Below the pieces are notes generated by a model, which worked only from the letters and a program-made list of their open reading frames with translations, did no database searches and was not told where the DNA came from. This document shows positions 17,759-26,117 of a stretch of 64,000 nt of DNA, one piece after another; the first letter of the stretch is position 1; each line of letters begins with the position of its first letter. The DNA is taken from NCBI RefSeq assembly GCF_036002945.1, contig NZ_CP108529.1, forward strand, positions 9,233,001-9,297,000, read 5' to 3'. The stretch is from Streptomyces sp. NBC_01224. Lineage in GTDB: Bacteria > Actinomycetota > Actinomycetes > Streptomycetales > Streptomycetaceae. The position numbers and the translations under genes were made by a program.

Positions 17759-18229
17759 TCAGAATGGCTTGGTCGGAAGGTACTTGCCGTCAAGTGTGAT
17801 GACGGCGCGCTCGCCGCCCTCGGGATCGGCGACCTTCTTCACATCCAGCTTGAAGTTGATCGCGCTGATGATGCCGTCTCCGAACTGCTCGTGGACAAGG
17901 GCCTTGAGAGTGGTGCCGTAGACCTGGAGCATCTCGTAGAACCGGTAGATGGTCGGGTCGGTCGGAACTCCGCCGGGGATCGATCCGCGGGTCGGGATCG
18001 TCTGCAGCAGCAACACCGCGTCGGCATCCAGGCCCAGCAGCTCCGCGACGGCGTTGGCGGCCTTCTCCGGCAGAGCGTGCTGGCCGAGCACCGCCGCGGT
18101 GACGAAGGCGACCGACAGGCCTGCGGCATCGGCGATCTGCTGCCAGGTCAGGTCCTTGCGGGTCTTGGCCTCGACGGCGGTGGCGGCAAGGATCTGGCGT
18201 GCGGTGGGGTCGAACTGGGCGTGTGTCAT
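17759..18229 (-). CDS. cynS: Cyanate hydratase (cyanase)
   Basis: 156 residues, the standard cyanase length. The catalytic triad is conserved at the same numbers as in E. coli: R96 and E99 in YRFYEML, S122 in ISAINF. The N-terminal helical domain (KDLTWQQIADAAGLS) and the C-terminal dimer domain ending LDGKYLPTKPF are complete. The enzyme converts cyanate and bicarbonate to carbamate and CO2, giving ammonia. ATG 18229 is the family start. The carbonic anhydrase gene lies 65 bases upstream on the same strand. Confidence 0.97.
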   Translation of the reverse strand: MTHAQFDPTARQILAATAVEAKTRKDLTWQQIADAAGLSVAFVTAAVLGQHALPEKAANAVAELLGLDADAVLLLQTIPTRGSIPGGVPTDPTIYRFYEMLQVYGTTLKALVHEQFGDGIISAINFKLDVKKVADPEGGERAVITLDGKYLPTKPF

Positions 18230-18294
18230 GAGAGGGATTCCATTCTGCGATACCGGCCTTGAGGAGCGGCCGGCGAGTTCGGTGGGGTGGTGGG

Positions 18295-18936
18295 TCATGC
18301 CGCGGCCGCGGCGCCGTCGATCATCTCGACGGCTCCGGTTGCGATGTCGAATATCCAGCCGCGCAGGGTGAGCGTCCGGTCGGCCACGGCGCGAGCCACC
18401 GACGGGTGGGTGGCCAGGTTCTGCAGCTGCGCGAGGACGTTGGCCCGTACCAGGGTGGCGACTTCGGGCGTGCCAGGTTCTGCAGCTGCGCGGGCGGTCG
18501 CGGCGTCCGCGTGCCGCAGCCAGCCGGCGATCACCGGCGTGGCGCTGAGGTCGTGTTCCTCGGCCAGGGCGGTCATGGCTCCGCACGCGGAGTGACCGCA
18601 GACGACGATGTCGTTCACGCCCAGCACGGCGACGGCGTACTCGATGCTTGCTGCGACACCGTCCGGTCCCGAGGCGTAGGCCGGGACCAGATTTCCCGCA
18701 GTTCGGACGACGAACAACTCACCCGGTTCGCTCTGCGTGATCAGCTCGGGTACGACCCGGGCGTCGGAACAGCCGATGAACAGCGTCTTCGGCCGGTGTG
18801 TCGTGGCCAGACGCGCGAACAGCCCCGCCTTGGCAGGAAAGACATCGCGGCGGAAACGCACGGGGCCGTCTGTGAGGTCGTGCACAGTCACTCCCTTCGG
18901 TGGTTGCCGGCCCGACGGGCTGACGAAGTTCACCAT
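18295..18936 (-). CDS. cynT: Beta-carbonic anhydrase of the cyanate operon
   Basis: 213 residues. Zinc ligands C56 and D58 with R60 (IGCSDARV), H115 and C118 (CGHSACGA) are all present. It hydrates the CO2 made by cyanase back to bicarbonate, the co-substrate, preventing bicarbonate depletion. The ATG at 18936 has AGGGG about ten bases upstream; a GTG at 18885 preceded by AAGGGAG is an equally good start and would remove 17 residues. It is first in a leftward cynT-cynS-deaminase unit. Confidence 0.93.
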   Translation of the reverse strand: MVNFVSPSGRQPPKGVTVHDLTDGPVRFRRDVFPAKAGLFARLATTHRPKTLFIGCSDARVVPELITQSEPGELFVVRTAGNLVPAYASGPDGVAASIEYAVAVLGVNDIVVCGHSACGAMTALAEEHDLSATPVIAGWLRHADAATARAAAEPGTPEVATLVRANVLAQLQNLATHPSVARAVADRTLTLRGWIFDIATGAVEMIDGAAAAA

Positions 18937-18950
18937 GCATGAGCTGCCCC

Positions 18951-19001
18951 TATAGTGTCCAAGTCTTGATATCCATAACTTCTATTGATCACATCTATAG
19001 T
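18951..19001. promoter_or_regulatory. AT-rich promoter/operator region upstream of cynT
   Basis: This is one of the most AT-rich stretches in the window. It contains TATAGT at 18951 and the imperfect palindrome CTATTGATCACATCTATAG at 18982-19000, with the T-N11-A type spacing common at LysR sites. A CynR-like LysR gene at 26660 is a candidate binder. The remaining bases to 19261 show no gene. Confidence 0.35.
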
Positions 19002-19261
19002 TTGCTCCATGAGGGGTCCTGTCAGAGGGATCCAATACTGGGTGCGGGGTCGCCCGGCGGCCGTGACCGGCTCGAACCGCGAAGGCTGTGGCAAGTGCTG
19101 CCGCTACGCGCCGGAGAGTCCTTCTTGGCCGCCGCGCAGGCAACGCGGCAGGAGCGGCGTGCGAACCGGATGGCAGCCCGGATGCGTGACGGCGGTGCCC
19201 GGCAGGCCGCGGCGTGGACGACCGCGAGTGCGTCGGCTTCCCTGTCGCAGGGAGCGCTGGG

Positions 19262-19483
19262 TCAGGACTGCGTCGAACTGTCCCGGTTCTCGGTGGCGCC
19301 GGCGGCCAGATAACGCATTGCGGCGCGCGTGCCCGCCACGTGGGCGCGGGCCAGCTCTTCCGCCTTCAGCTCGTCGTGGTCGCGGATGGCTTCGTGGAGC
19401 CGCTCGTGTTCGCCGCATATCGGGTCGCCGTCGTTCAGGGCGGAGGTGAGGCGGAACAGGCGCCGCAAGCGCGAGTCGAGGGG
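19262..19483 (-). pseudogene. GntR regulator, C-terminal part (separated by IS21)
   Basis: From the IS junction at 19483 the minus frame reads DSRLRRLFRLTSALNDGDPI, HERLHEAIRDHDELKAEELA and AHVAGTRAAMRYLAAG to the stop at 19262. This is the second half of an FCD ligand domain. It completes the N-terminal part at 23921-24416: removing the insertion and one copy of CGAGGGG gives LMSPLDSRLRRLF in one uninterrupted frame. Confidence 0.9.
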
Positions 19484-19565
19484 TGTTTCTATCGGGGTGA
19501 ACGAGGGCCAGCAGGGCGGTGAGTTCGGGGCCACTGGTTCGGGCGGTGAGTTTGGGAGCCACCTC
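19484..19565. repeat. Left end of IS21 element
   Basis: The terminal inverted repeat starts TGTTTCTATCGGGG and extends about 50 bases with imperfect pairing to the right end. A second inner block, TTGGGAGCCACCTC at 19552-19565, is repeated in inverse orientation at 23799-23812. Multiple end repeats are characteristic transposase-binding sites in IS21. Confidence 0.85.
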
Positions 19566-19667
19566 GCTTTTGGATGTGTGACATGCCGCTGATGGCGTAA
19601 TCGGCGCTCTGGGCTGTTTGGCGGCTCACCCTTTGCCTGTTGATCACGGTCGTGTCAGGAGATCCGT

Positions 19668-21344
19668 GTGTACAGGTCGCGTGAGTGGATCTTTGAGCGG
19701 ATCCGCCGGGACCACCGGCTGGAGCCGGGTGTGTCCGGGCGGGAGCTCGCCAGGCGGTACAAGGTGTCGCGGAACACGGTGGCGAAGGCGTTGGCCCAGC
19801 CGGTGCCGCCGCCGCGGAAGAAGCCGCCGCCGCGGCAGAGTGTGCTGGAGCCGGTGAAGGGCTTCATCGACGTGATGCTCCGGGAGGACCTGGCGGCGCC
19901 GCGGAAGCAGAAGCACACGATCAGCCGGGTCATGGAACGGCTCGCGGCCGAGCATGACTTCGAGCTTGCTTCATACACCACGGTTCGCGACTACATGGCC
20001 CGGCGCCGCCCCGAGCTGGTGCTGGATGCCAAGGAGGGGCGCCGGCATCTGGAGGGGACGGTCCCGCAGACCAAGCAGCCGGGCGAGGAGGCGGAGGTCG
20101 ACTTCGCGGACGTCTGGCTGGATCTGGCGGGGCAGCGGCGCAAGTGCGTGCTGTTCACGCTGCGGATGTCGTACTCGGGCAAGGCGGTGCACCGGGTCTA
20201 CGCCACCGCGTCGCAGGAGGCGTTCCTTGAGGGGCATGCCGAGGCGTTCGAGGCTCTGGGCGGTTGCCCTACGGTCCACATCCGTTATGACAACCTCAAG
20301 CCGGCGGTCAAGCAGGTGCTGTTCGGGCGTTCACGCACGGAGACGGCCCGTTGGGCGGCGTTCAAGTCGTGGTACTCGTTCTCGGCGTTCTACTGCACCC
20401 CGGGTGAGGAGGGCGCCCACGAGAAGGGCGGAGTGGAGCACGAGGGCGGCCGGTTCCGCCGCAAGCACCTGGTCCCGCCGCCCGACGTCGAGTCGCTTGC
20501 CGAGCTGAACGAGCGGCTGGCCGCGATCGATCTGGCGGAGGACGCCCGGCACGTCCACGGCCGTCCGACCTCGATCGGGTTCGACTTCCAGGCCGAACGC
20601 GGGATTCTTCGTCCGCTGCCAGCCGATCCTTACGACTGCGGAATCGACCTGACGCCGGTGGTCCAGCGCAATGGCCGCATCACGGTCCGTCAGAGCTACT
20701 ACTCGGTGCCTGCGAAGTTCATCGGCCTCAAGGTGCGGGTGAAGCTGCTGGCCAACGAGTTGTGGGTCTATGACGGGCGGAAGGTGGTGGCCCGTCACCC
20801 CCGGCTGACGCGCCGGTACTCGGCCCACGACATCCTCGATCATTACCTGGAGATCCTGCTGGTCCGTCCCGGCGCGTTCGCCGGGGCCTCGGCCCTCGCG
20901 CAAGCGAGGGCCGAGGGCACCTTCACCAAGACCCATGAGGCGTTCTGGGCCGCGGCCAAGGCCAAGTGCGGGGACAGAGAAGGCACCAGGCTGCTGATCG
21001 AAGTGCTGCTGCTGCACCGCCAGCTGCCTGCCGAAGCGGTCATCGCCGGGATGGTCACCGTCGTCAGGGTCGGCTCCGTCAACCCCGACCTGGTGGCCAT
21101 CGAGGCCCGCAAGGCGATGGAGAACACCGGCCTTGACGACCGTGATGACACCGACGTCGACGAGGCGGAACCTGACGCCGAGGACGAGGACGCACCGGTC
21201 GGCGAGGGCGCCACGGTGATCTCCCTGCATACCCGGCGTCTGCCGCCCGATCCACGCACCGCGCTGCCCGATATGGCCAAGTACGACCGGCTCCTTGCGC
21301 CGGTGACCAGCACGACGAACCACAAGAAGGGCACGACTGCATGA
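19668..21344 (+). CDS. istA: IS21 transposase IstA
   Basis: 558 residues from GTG 19668. The N-terminal helix-turn-helix (SGRELARRYKVSRNTVAKAL) is followed by the rve/DDE core: D in EVDFADVW, D in IRYDNLKP and E in KGGVEHEGGRF. The C-terminal part has an acidic linker (DDRDDTDVDEAEPDAEDED). IstA cuts and joins the element ends with help from IstB. Its stop overlaps the istB start as ATGA. The gene is intact. Confidence 0.95.
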   Translation: MYRSREWIFERIRRDHRLEPGVSGRELARRYKVSRNTVAKALAQPVPPPRKKPPPRQSVLEPVKGFIDVMLREDLAAPRKQKHTISRVMERLAAEHDFELASYTTVRDYMARRRPELVLDAKEGRRHLEGTVPQTKQPGEEAEVDFADVWLDLAGQRRKCVLFTLRMSYSGKAVHRVYATASQEAFLEGHAEAFEALGGCPTVHIRYDNLKPAVKQVLFGRSRTETARWAAFKSWYSFSAFYCTPGEEGAHEKGGVEHEGGRFRRKHLVPPPDVESLAELNERLAAIDLAEDARHVHGRPTSIGFDFQAERGILRPLPADPYDCGIDLTPVVQRNGRITVRQSYYSVPAKFIGLKVRVKLLANELWVYDGRKVVARHPRLTRRYSAHDILDHYLEILLVRPGAFAGASALAQARAEGTFTKTHEAFWAAAKAKCGDREGTRLLIEVLLLHRQLPAEAVIAGMVTVVRVGSVNPDLVAIEARKAMENTGLDDRDDTDVDEAEPDAEDEDAPVGEGATVISLHTRRLPPDPRTALPDMAKYDRLLAPVTSTTNHKKGTTA

Positions 21345-22165
21345 CCCCCACGAAGACCGCCGGAGCTCCCACGGCCGAGCAGATCCCGCCCACCAGGATG
21401 CCGCTGCCCGGCGATCCGGAGGATGCGGCGATCGATGAAGCCTGCCGGGACCTGCGGCTGCCGGCCTTCCGCGAGCGGTTCGTGGAACTGGCCGCCACCG
21501 CCCGGCGAGAGCAGTCCACCTACAAGCAGTTCCTCCTCGATCTGCTGCAGATCGAACGCGCGGACCGAGACGTCCGCCGCCAGCAGAGGCTCGTCCGTGC
21601 GGCGAAGTTCCCCCGTCCCAAGCGGCTGGAGGACTTCGAATTCGAGAAGAACCCCAACGTGTCCGTCGAGGTCGTCGCCGACCTCAAGTCCCCCTCCTGG
21701 GTCCGTGAAGGCCGCCCGCTGGTCATGATCGGTGACTCGGGCACTGGCAAGTCCCATCTCCTCATCGGGATCGGCACCGCGATCGCCGAAGCCGGACTCA
21801 CCGTCCGCTACATCACCACCCAGGCACTGGTGAACGAGCTCGCCGAGGCGGAGGCCGCCAAGCGCCTGTCCTCGCTGATGGCCCGCTACACCAAGGTCGA
21901 TCTTCTGTGTCTGGACGAGTTCGGCTACGCGAACCTGGACAAGAAGGGCGCCAGGCTGCTGTTCCAGATCTTCACCGAGCGGGAGGAGCGCAAGGCCACC
22001 GCGGTCGCGACGAACTCCCCGTTCGCGGAGTGGGACAAGACCTTCGGCGACCGTCGGCTCTGCGCGGCCATCGCCGACCGGATCACGTTCCGCTGCAACC
22101 TGATCCAGACCGGCACCGAGTCCTACCGGCTCCAGGCCACCTGCGACGAACGCCAGAGCCACTGA
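21341..22165 (+). CDS. istB: IS21 helper ATPase IstB
   Basis: 274 residues, a DnaC/DnaA-like AAA+ ATPase: Walker A GDSGTGKSHLL, Walker B LLCLDEFGY, and a C-terminal arginine region near ITFRCNLIQTGTESYRLQAT. It selects target DNA and stimulates IstA. It starts at ATG overlapping the istA stop, so translation is coupled. It is intact, and the element is therefore potentially active. Confidence 0.95.
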   Translation: MTPTKTAGAPTAEQIPPTRMPLPGDPEDAAIDEACRDLRLPAFRERFVELAATARREQSTYKQFLLDLLQIERADRDVRRQQRLVRAAKFPRPKRLEDFEFEKNPNVSVEVVADLKSPSWVREGRPLVMIGDSGTGKSHLLIGIGTAIAEAGLTVRYITTQALVNELAEAEAAKRLSSLMARYTKVDLLCLDEFGYANLDKKGARLLFQIFTEREERKATAVATNSPFAEWDKTFGDRRLCAAIADRITFRCNLIQTGTESYRLQATCDERQSH

Positions 22166-22294
22166 TGCAGGACCCTTTCACCATCAGTGCCTGTGCCAGA
22201 ACCGGCCAACCGTGACGTCCCGTGACTGGTGGGCTGTGGTGTGCTCTTGCATGCTGGAAACGGGAGTTCACCCTGACCTGGGAAGGGGGCGTTC

Positions 22295-23419
22295 GTGAGG
22301 ATCGGGTCCGTGAATCGGCCTGCACGTGTTGCTGTCATCGGTGTGGGCGTCCTCGGAGCCAGCGTGGGCTGGAACCTGTCCCGGCAAGGCGCCAAGGTCG
22401 TCTTCATTGATGCAGGCCAGCCGGGCGAAGGCGTCACCAACTGGTCTTTCTCGTGGGTGAATGCCAGCAACAAGACCGCACGCAAGTCCTACTTCGACCT
22501 GAACGTCGCGGGCATGGCGGCATACCGCGAGCTTGCCAGGACCATCGGGCCCGATTTGTGGTGGTATCCCAGCGGTCACCTGCGCTGGGCAGACGAGCCC
22601 GCAGCGGAAGCGAAGCTCCTAAAAACAGCTGGACTGCTGCGTAGCTGGGACTATCGGGTCGAGGTGTGTACGGGGGCCGAGGTGCGCCGCCGCCTCGAAC
22701 CTGCTCTCACCGTGCCCGGCGAGGTTCCCGTCGTGTTCTACCCCGACGAAGCGTGGGTGCACGGACGTCATCTCGTCGGCCGCCTGGTCGGCCAGGCCGT
22801 TGTATCCGGCGCCGAACTCCGGCCTGGCACCGCGGTCTGTGACATCGGCACCGGTGCAGACGGGAGCATCCGGACAGTTGCTTTGTCCGACGGGAGCCGC
22901 CTCGACGTCGACATGGTCGTGAACGCGGCAGGCCCCAAGTCTTCCCACGTCGCTGGGTTCGTCACGCGGCACTTGCCGATGCGTCGGGAACCCGGCGTCG
23001 TCACCCGGATCGGCTGTGCTCAGGTCCCGGTTCACCGGGCCATGCACGCGCCTCACATCGAGATCCGTCCTGACGGAGATGCCTCGGTGGTCCTCCACAG
23101 CCGCGAGATCGACGCACTCATCGACACCGGCGAAGATCCAGCGGAACTCGCACGGCTGCTCCAGGAATCGGCGCGGCACGTCGTTCCCGAGCTCGGCAAC
23201 TCCTGCATCGCACAGACACGGATAGCCCACCGCCCCATCCCGGCCGACGGATTCCCCTCGGTAGGAGCGGTGTCGTCTGTGCCGGGCTACTACGAGGCCG
23301 TTTCCCACAGCGGCATCACGCTCGGGCCGGTAATCGGCCGCCTGCTTGCTTCGGAGATCCTCAGCGGGAAGAGAGAAGAGATGCTTGCGGACTTCCGCCC
23401 GGAGCGGTTCCCCCTGTAA
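22295..23419 (+). CDS. FAD-dependent amine/D-amino-acid oxidoreductase (IS cargo)
   Basis: 374 residues of the DadA/glycine oxidase (DAO) fold. The N-terminal dinucleotide motif is GVGVLGASVGWNLSRQGAKV, followed by TNWSFSWVNASNKT, and the C-terminus has the FAD-contacting SGITLGPVIGRLLASEI. Such enzymes oxidise D-amino acids, sarcosine-like amines or cyclic imino acids to release ammonia. The GTG start has AGGGGG seven bases upstream. It lies 130 bases after istB in the same direction, inside the element ends. Whether it is transcribed from its own promoter is unknown. Confidence 0.88.
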   Translation: MRIGSVNRPARVAVIGVGVLGASVGWNLSRQGAKVVFIDAGQPGEGVTNWSFSWVNASNKTARKSYFDLNVAGMAAYRELARTIGPDLWWYPSGHLRWADEPAAEAKLLKTAGLLRSWDYRVEVCTGAEVRRRLEPALTVPGEVPVVFYPDEAWVHGRHLVGRLVGQAVVSGAELRPGTAVCDIGTGADGSIRTVALSDGSRLDVDMVVNAAGPKSSHVAGFVTRHLPMRREPGVVTRIGCAQVPVHRAMHAPHIEIRPDGDASVVLHSREIDALIDTGEDPAELARLLQESARHVVPELGNSCIAQTRIAHRPIPADGFPSVGAVSSVPGYYEAVSHSGITLGPVIGRLLASEILSGKREEMLADFRPERFPL

Positions 23420-23798
23420 CAGCCAAGCGCCATTGCGATGGGCATTCATGTCCGCAATCAGAAGCTGTGTCAGGTCCCGGGGTCAGCGCAAGGCGGTAGG
23501 GGCCAGCCGAATCTTCTGGGACTGCATCCGGATTCGGATCAGCGTGGATTTGGCGACTGCTTTCACCGGCTCGGGGAGGTGCGGTGACGTCCGGGGCGGG
23601 CGGGGAGAACGGGTAAGGCGGCTGCGGGCCTGCTCGCGGACACCACCAGCTGATCAACCCACACAACGGAGCCGGGTCCTTTCGAGCCGCGCCTGTCAGG
23701 GACACGGACCGACAGGACCCGGTGACACACAAGCTACAGTCATCCGCTGCCTGTTCAGCACGGACACTCCACACCCTCGGGCACGAAGTCACCCGATA
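23420..23798. other. Non-coding stretch inside the IS21 element
   Basis: About 380 bases between the oxidoreductase stop and the inner right-end repeat. No gene recognised. It may carry remnants of the cargo's original neighbourhood. Confidence 0.35.
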
Positions 23799-23920
23799 GA
23801 GGTGGCTCCCAATCCCGTTGATGATCATGGACTTGCGTCGAGTCCATCGCCGCCGCGGACGGAGCAACGTGGCTCCCGAACTCGCCGATGCGGTGGCTCT
23901 CGTTCACCCCGATAAAAACA
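23799..23920. repeat. Right end of IS21 element
   Basis: Read from the outside in, it begins TGTTTTTATCGGGG and matches the left end over about 50 bases with one gap. The inner GAGGTGGCTCCCAA (23799-23812) is the exact reverse complement of 19552-19565. CGAGGGG follows immediately as target duplication. Confidence 0.85.
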
Positions 23921-24416
23921 CGAGGGGGCTCATCAGGTCCTGCAGCAGAGGGTTGCCGGAGGCTTCGACGATCTGCTGGTGGAAGTCGGCGTTGTGGGTG
24001 ACCACCTCGCGCAGCCGACCCGCTTCGGCGGCTTTGCGGCTGAGGAGCAAGAGACGCTCCATGTTTCGCAGCTGGGCGTCGGTGGCGCGGCGGGCCGCCA
24101 GGCCGGCCGCGAGGCCCTCCAGCTTTTCGCGTACGTCGAAGAGGTGCTCGGCGTCGTCCGTCCCGAAGCCGGCGACCAGCGAACCGCGCCGGGGCTGCGT
24201 GGTGAGGAATCCCTCCGACTCCAGCTGCTGCATCGCCTCCCGCAGCGGGATCCGGGACACCCCGAGCTCCTCGGCGATTTCCCGCTCCACCAGGCGGTGT
24301 CCCGCCGGGTACTCGCCCTCGATGATCCGCTCGCGCAGCTCCACATACACCCGGTCCCGCAGGGACTGGTGGGTGTCGCCGATCGAGGCGCGACGGTCAG
24401 AGCGGCGGGTGGTCAT
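23921..24416 (-). pseudogene. GntR (FadR/FCD subfamily) regulator, N-terminal part, disrupted by IS21
   Basis: ATG 24416 opens a winged-helix domain (LRDRVYVELRERIIEGEYPA, VEREIAEELGVSRIPLREAM) and the first half of an FCD domain (FDVREKLEGLAAGLAARRA, HNADFHQQIVEASGNPLLQ) up to LMSPL, where the IS21 element begins. As it stands, the frame runs into the element and stops at 23904. The rest of the gene is at 19262-19483. The intact protein would have had about 240 residues. It probably repressed the flanking amidohydrolase genes; the disrupted form keeps DNA binding but loses most of the effector domain. Confidence 0.92.
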
Positions 24417-24510
24417 GGGTTCGGCTCCATATGGGGTGGGCGGGATGGAAGGTGGGGCCCGGGTACTCCTGATCATCGCAGAACGGGAAAACTTCCCGGC
24501 AACCGTTGCT

Positions 24511-24527
24511 TGGTATTCGGTATACCA
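24511..24527. promoter_or_regulatory. Palindromic GntR operator between GntR and amidohydrolase
   Basis: TGGTATTCGGTATACCA has TGGTAT and ATACCA arms and lies in the divergent intergenic region between the GntR start (24416) and the amidohydrolase start (24623). Its last 14 bases recur exactly at 14051-14064. This is the expected position for autoregulation and divergent control. Confidence 0.65.
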
Positions 24528-24622
24528 GATAGCTTCTCGATGCCCGTCGCCCATCCGTATCTTCCCGGCCACAGCCCGTGGTGAGGCGCGGCGTGAGACG
24601 CACGAACAGTTGGAGGAACACC

Positions 24623-25133
24623 GTGTCGCTGTATGCCGACACCCAGCCGACCCCACCCGCGCCGACCATCCTCGTGGACGCCACCCTGGCCGATGGCCGC
24701 CGGGTCGACGTCTTCCTGGGCGACGGCCGTATCACGGCCATCGAGGACCACCGCGCGGGACCCCGGGACTCCCGCGCGGGACACGAGGGCGCTGTCCGCC
24801 TCGACGGCGCCCTGCTGCTGCCCGCTCTGGTCGACGGGCACGCCCACCTGGACAAGACCCTGCTCGGTGCCCCCTGGCAGCCGCACCGGGCCACGGCCAC
24901 CCTGCGTGAACAGATCGCCAATGAACGGGCCCTCCGCAAGGAGACAGGTATCCCGGTCTCCGAACGCGCCGCCGCCCTGGCCGAACGTATGGTGGCGCTC
25001 GGCACCGGCCACGTCCGCTCGCACGTCGACATCGACCCGGACGTCCGGCTGGACGGCCTGCACGAACTTCTCGGCGTACGCGAGCAGTTCCGCGACCGGC
25101 TCGGCATTCAGCTGGTCGCCTTCCCGCAGAGCG
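24623..25133 (+). pseudogene. Cytosine-deaminase-like amidohydrolase, N-terminal part only
   Basis: GTG 24623 has GGAGG seven bases upstream. The protein shows the N-terminal beta domain, LVDGHAHLDKTLLGAPW with the HxH metal motif, VRSHVDIDPDVRLDGL and LVAFPQSG, then breaks off at about residue 170, where the C-terminal half (second metal histidines and catalytic Asp) should begin. It is fused out of frame to an amino acid permease tail. It resembles the intact enzyme at 14104 but lacks a Tat signal. Inactive. Confidence 0.8.
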
Positions 25134-25830
25134 GGTGGGTGTCTGGCTGCTCATGGGGGCCTTCGGTACGGACAAGGCCGTGGCGATGGCCCGTGCCGCA
25201 GCCGGCCCCGATCTCACCTTCAAGGCGGGTGAGCTGTACGTCGGTGCGTGGCTGGCCGACACCATGCACGCGCTCATCATCGTCAGCGCCTTCGCCGCCA
25301 CCCTCGCCTTCCACAACGCCGCCGCCCGCTACCTCTACGCGCTCGGCCGTGAAGGACTCCTGCCCCGACACCTGGGCGAGGTCTCTGCGCGGCACGGATT
25401 CCCAGGTGGGGCGGTGATTGCCCAGACGGCCTTCAACCTGCTGGTCGTCCTGGCAGGTGCCCTACTCGCCGCCGACCCCTATACCGTGGTCTTCCTGTGG
25501 ACCAACAGCACCGCAGTACTGGGCATCATGCTCATGCAGGCCATGGCCGCACTTGCGGTCTGGGCCTTCTTCCGCCACGACCGGCGCGGCATGTGCGCGG
25601 CCCGCGTGGTCTGGGCACCGCTTGTCTCGTTCGCCGGACTCGCCCTGCTGACCGTCCTGGCCGTCTTCCACTTCGACCTGCTGACCGGTGAGACAGGGCT
25701 CGTGAACGTCGTGCTCCTGGCGCCGCTGCCCCTGGTCCTTGTGGCCGGTCTGTATGTCGCGCTGCGTATCCGCCGGGGTGATCCCCAGCGCTACGCATCG
25801 CTGACCACGACCGACGTGGAAAAGGGCTGA
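25134..25830 (+). pseudogene. APC-family amino acid permease, C-terminal half
   Basis: The frame from 25135 reads through about seven membrane helices (for example LIIVSAFAATLAFHNAAARY, AVIAQTAFNLLVVLAGALLA, VVWAPLVSFAGLALLTVL, VVLLAPLPLVLVAGLYVALR) and ends naturally at 25830. The N-terminal five or so helices are absent. Such permeases accompany amidohydrolase genes in nitrogen catabolic clusters, so a single deletion in an amidohydrolase-permease operon could explain the join at ~25130. Confidence 0.8.
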
Positions 25831-26000
25831 AGCCGGGACCGCTTGGCAGCCGGGTCGGCATTGCCGCATTGTCAGGCGCCTCGGCCCACGCCTCGCCGGC
25901 TTGCTCCTGAATGCCAGGTGATCCGCATCAGCCGAACCGGTCGGCGCAGGTTCCGCGAAGAGACCGGCCCAGTGCCGTGGGCGGAGCCGAAACACCTGGA

Positions 26001-26036
26001 TTCCGGCTGCGTTGCCGCGCGGCAACGCAGCCGGAA
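26001..26036. terminator. 36-bp perfect palindrome
   Basis: TTCCGGCTGCGTTGCCGC is followed immediately by its exact reverse complement, with no loop. It lies 170 bases after the permease stop and before the leftward IS110 fragment, so it could be a bidirectional terminator or a protein-binding palindrome. The rest of 25831-26117 shows nothing else. Confidence 0.55.
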
Positions 26037-26117
26037 CCACCATCACCCGCTGTACGGCGCACGAGCAGCGCGGCAGACCGAACGGACCGGCCCCGTGACC
26101 ATCGGCTCGTGCCCGTC

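Larger units (their letters stand above)
19484..23920 (+). mobile_element. IS21-family element with oxidoreductase cargo, inserted in GntR gene
   Basis: The 4437-bp element is bounded by inverted ends sharing TATCGGGGTGAACGAG, each beginning TGTTT, and flanked by a 7-bp target duplication CGAGGGG (19477-19483 and 23921-23927). It encodes istA and istB, then an FAD-dependent oxidoreductase and ~380 bases without a gene before the right end. Usual IS21 elements are about 2-2.5 kb with only istAB, so the extra ~1.7 kb is cargo. Insertion inactivates the GntR regulator. The perfect duplication indicates a fairly recent insertion. Confidence 0.93.

Noticed and set aside
16705..17793. Long minus-strand frame across the gap and the deaminase gene
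   Set aside because: Low-complexity Arg/Pro/Ala composition; the deaminase is clearly in another frame with conserved zinc ligands.
20331..22162. Long minus-strand frames opposite istA and istB
   Set aside because: Shadows of the intact IS21 genes; no domain and no ribosome site.
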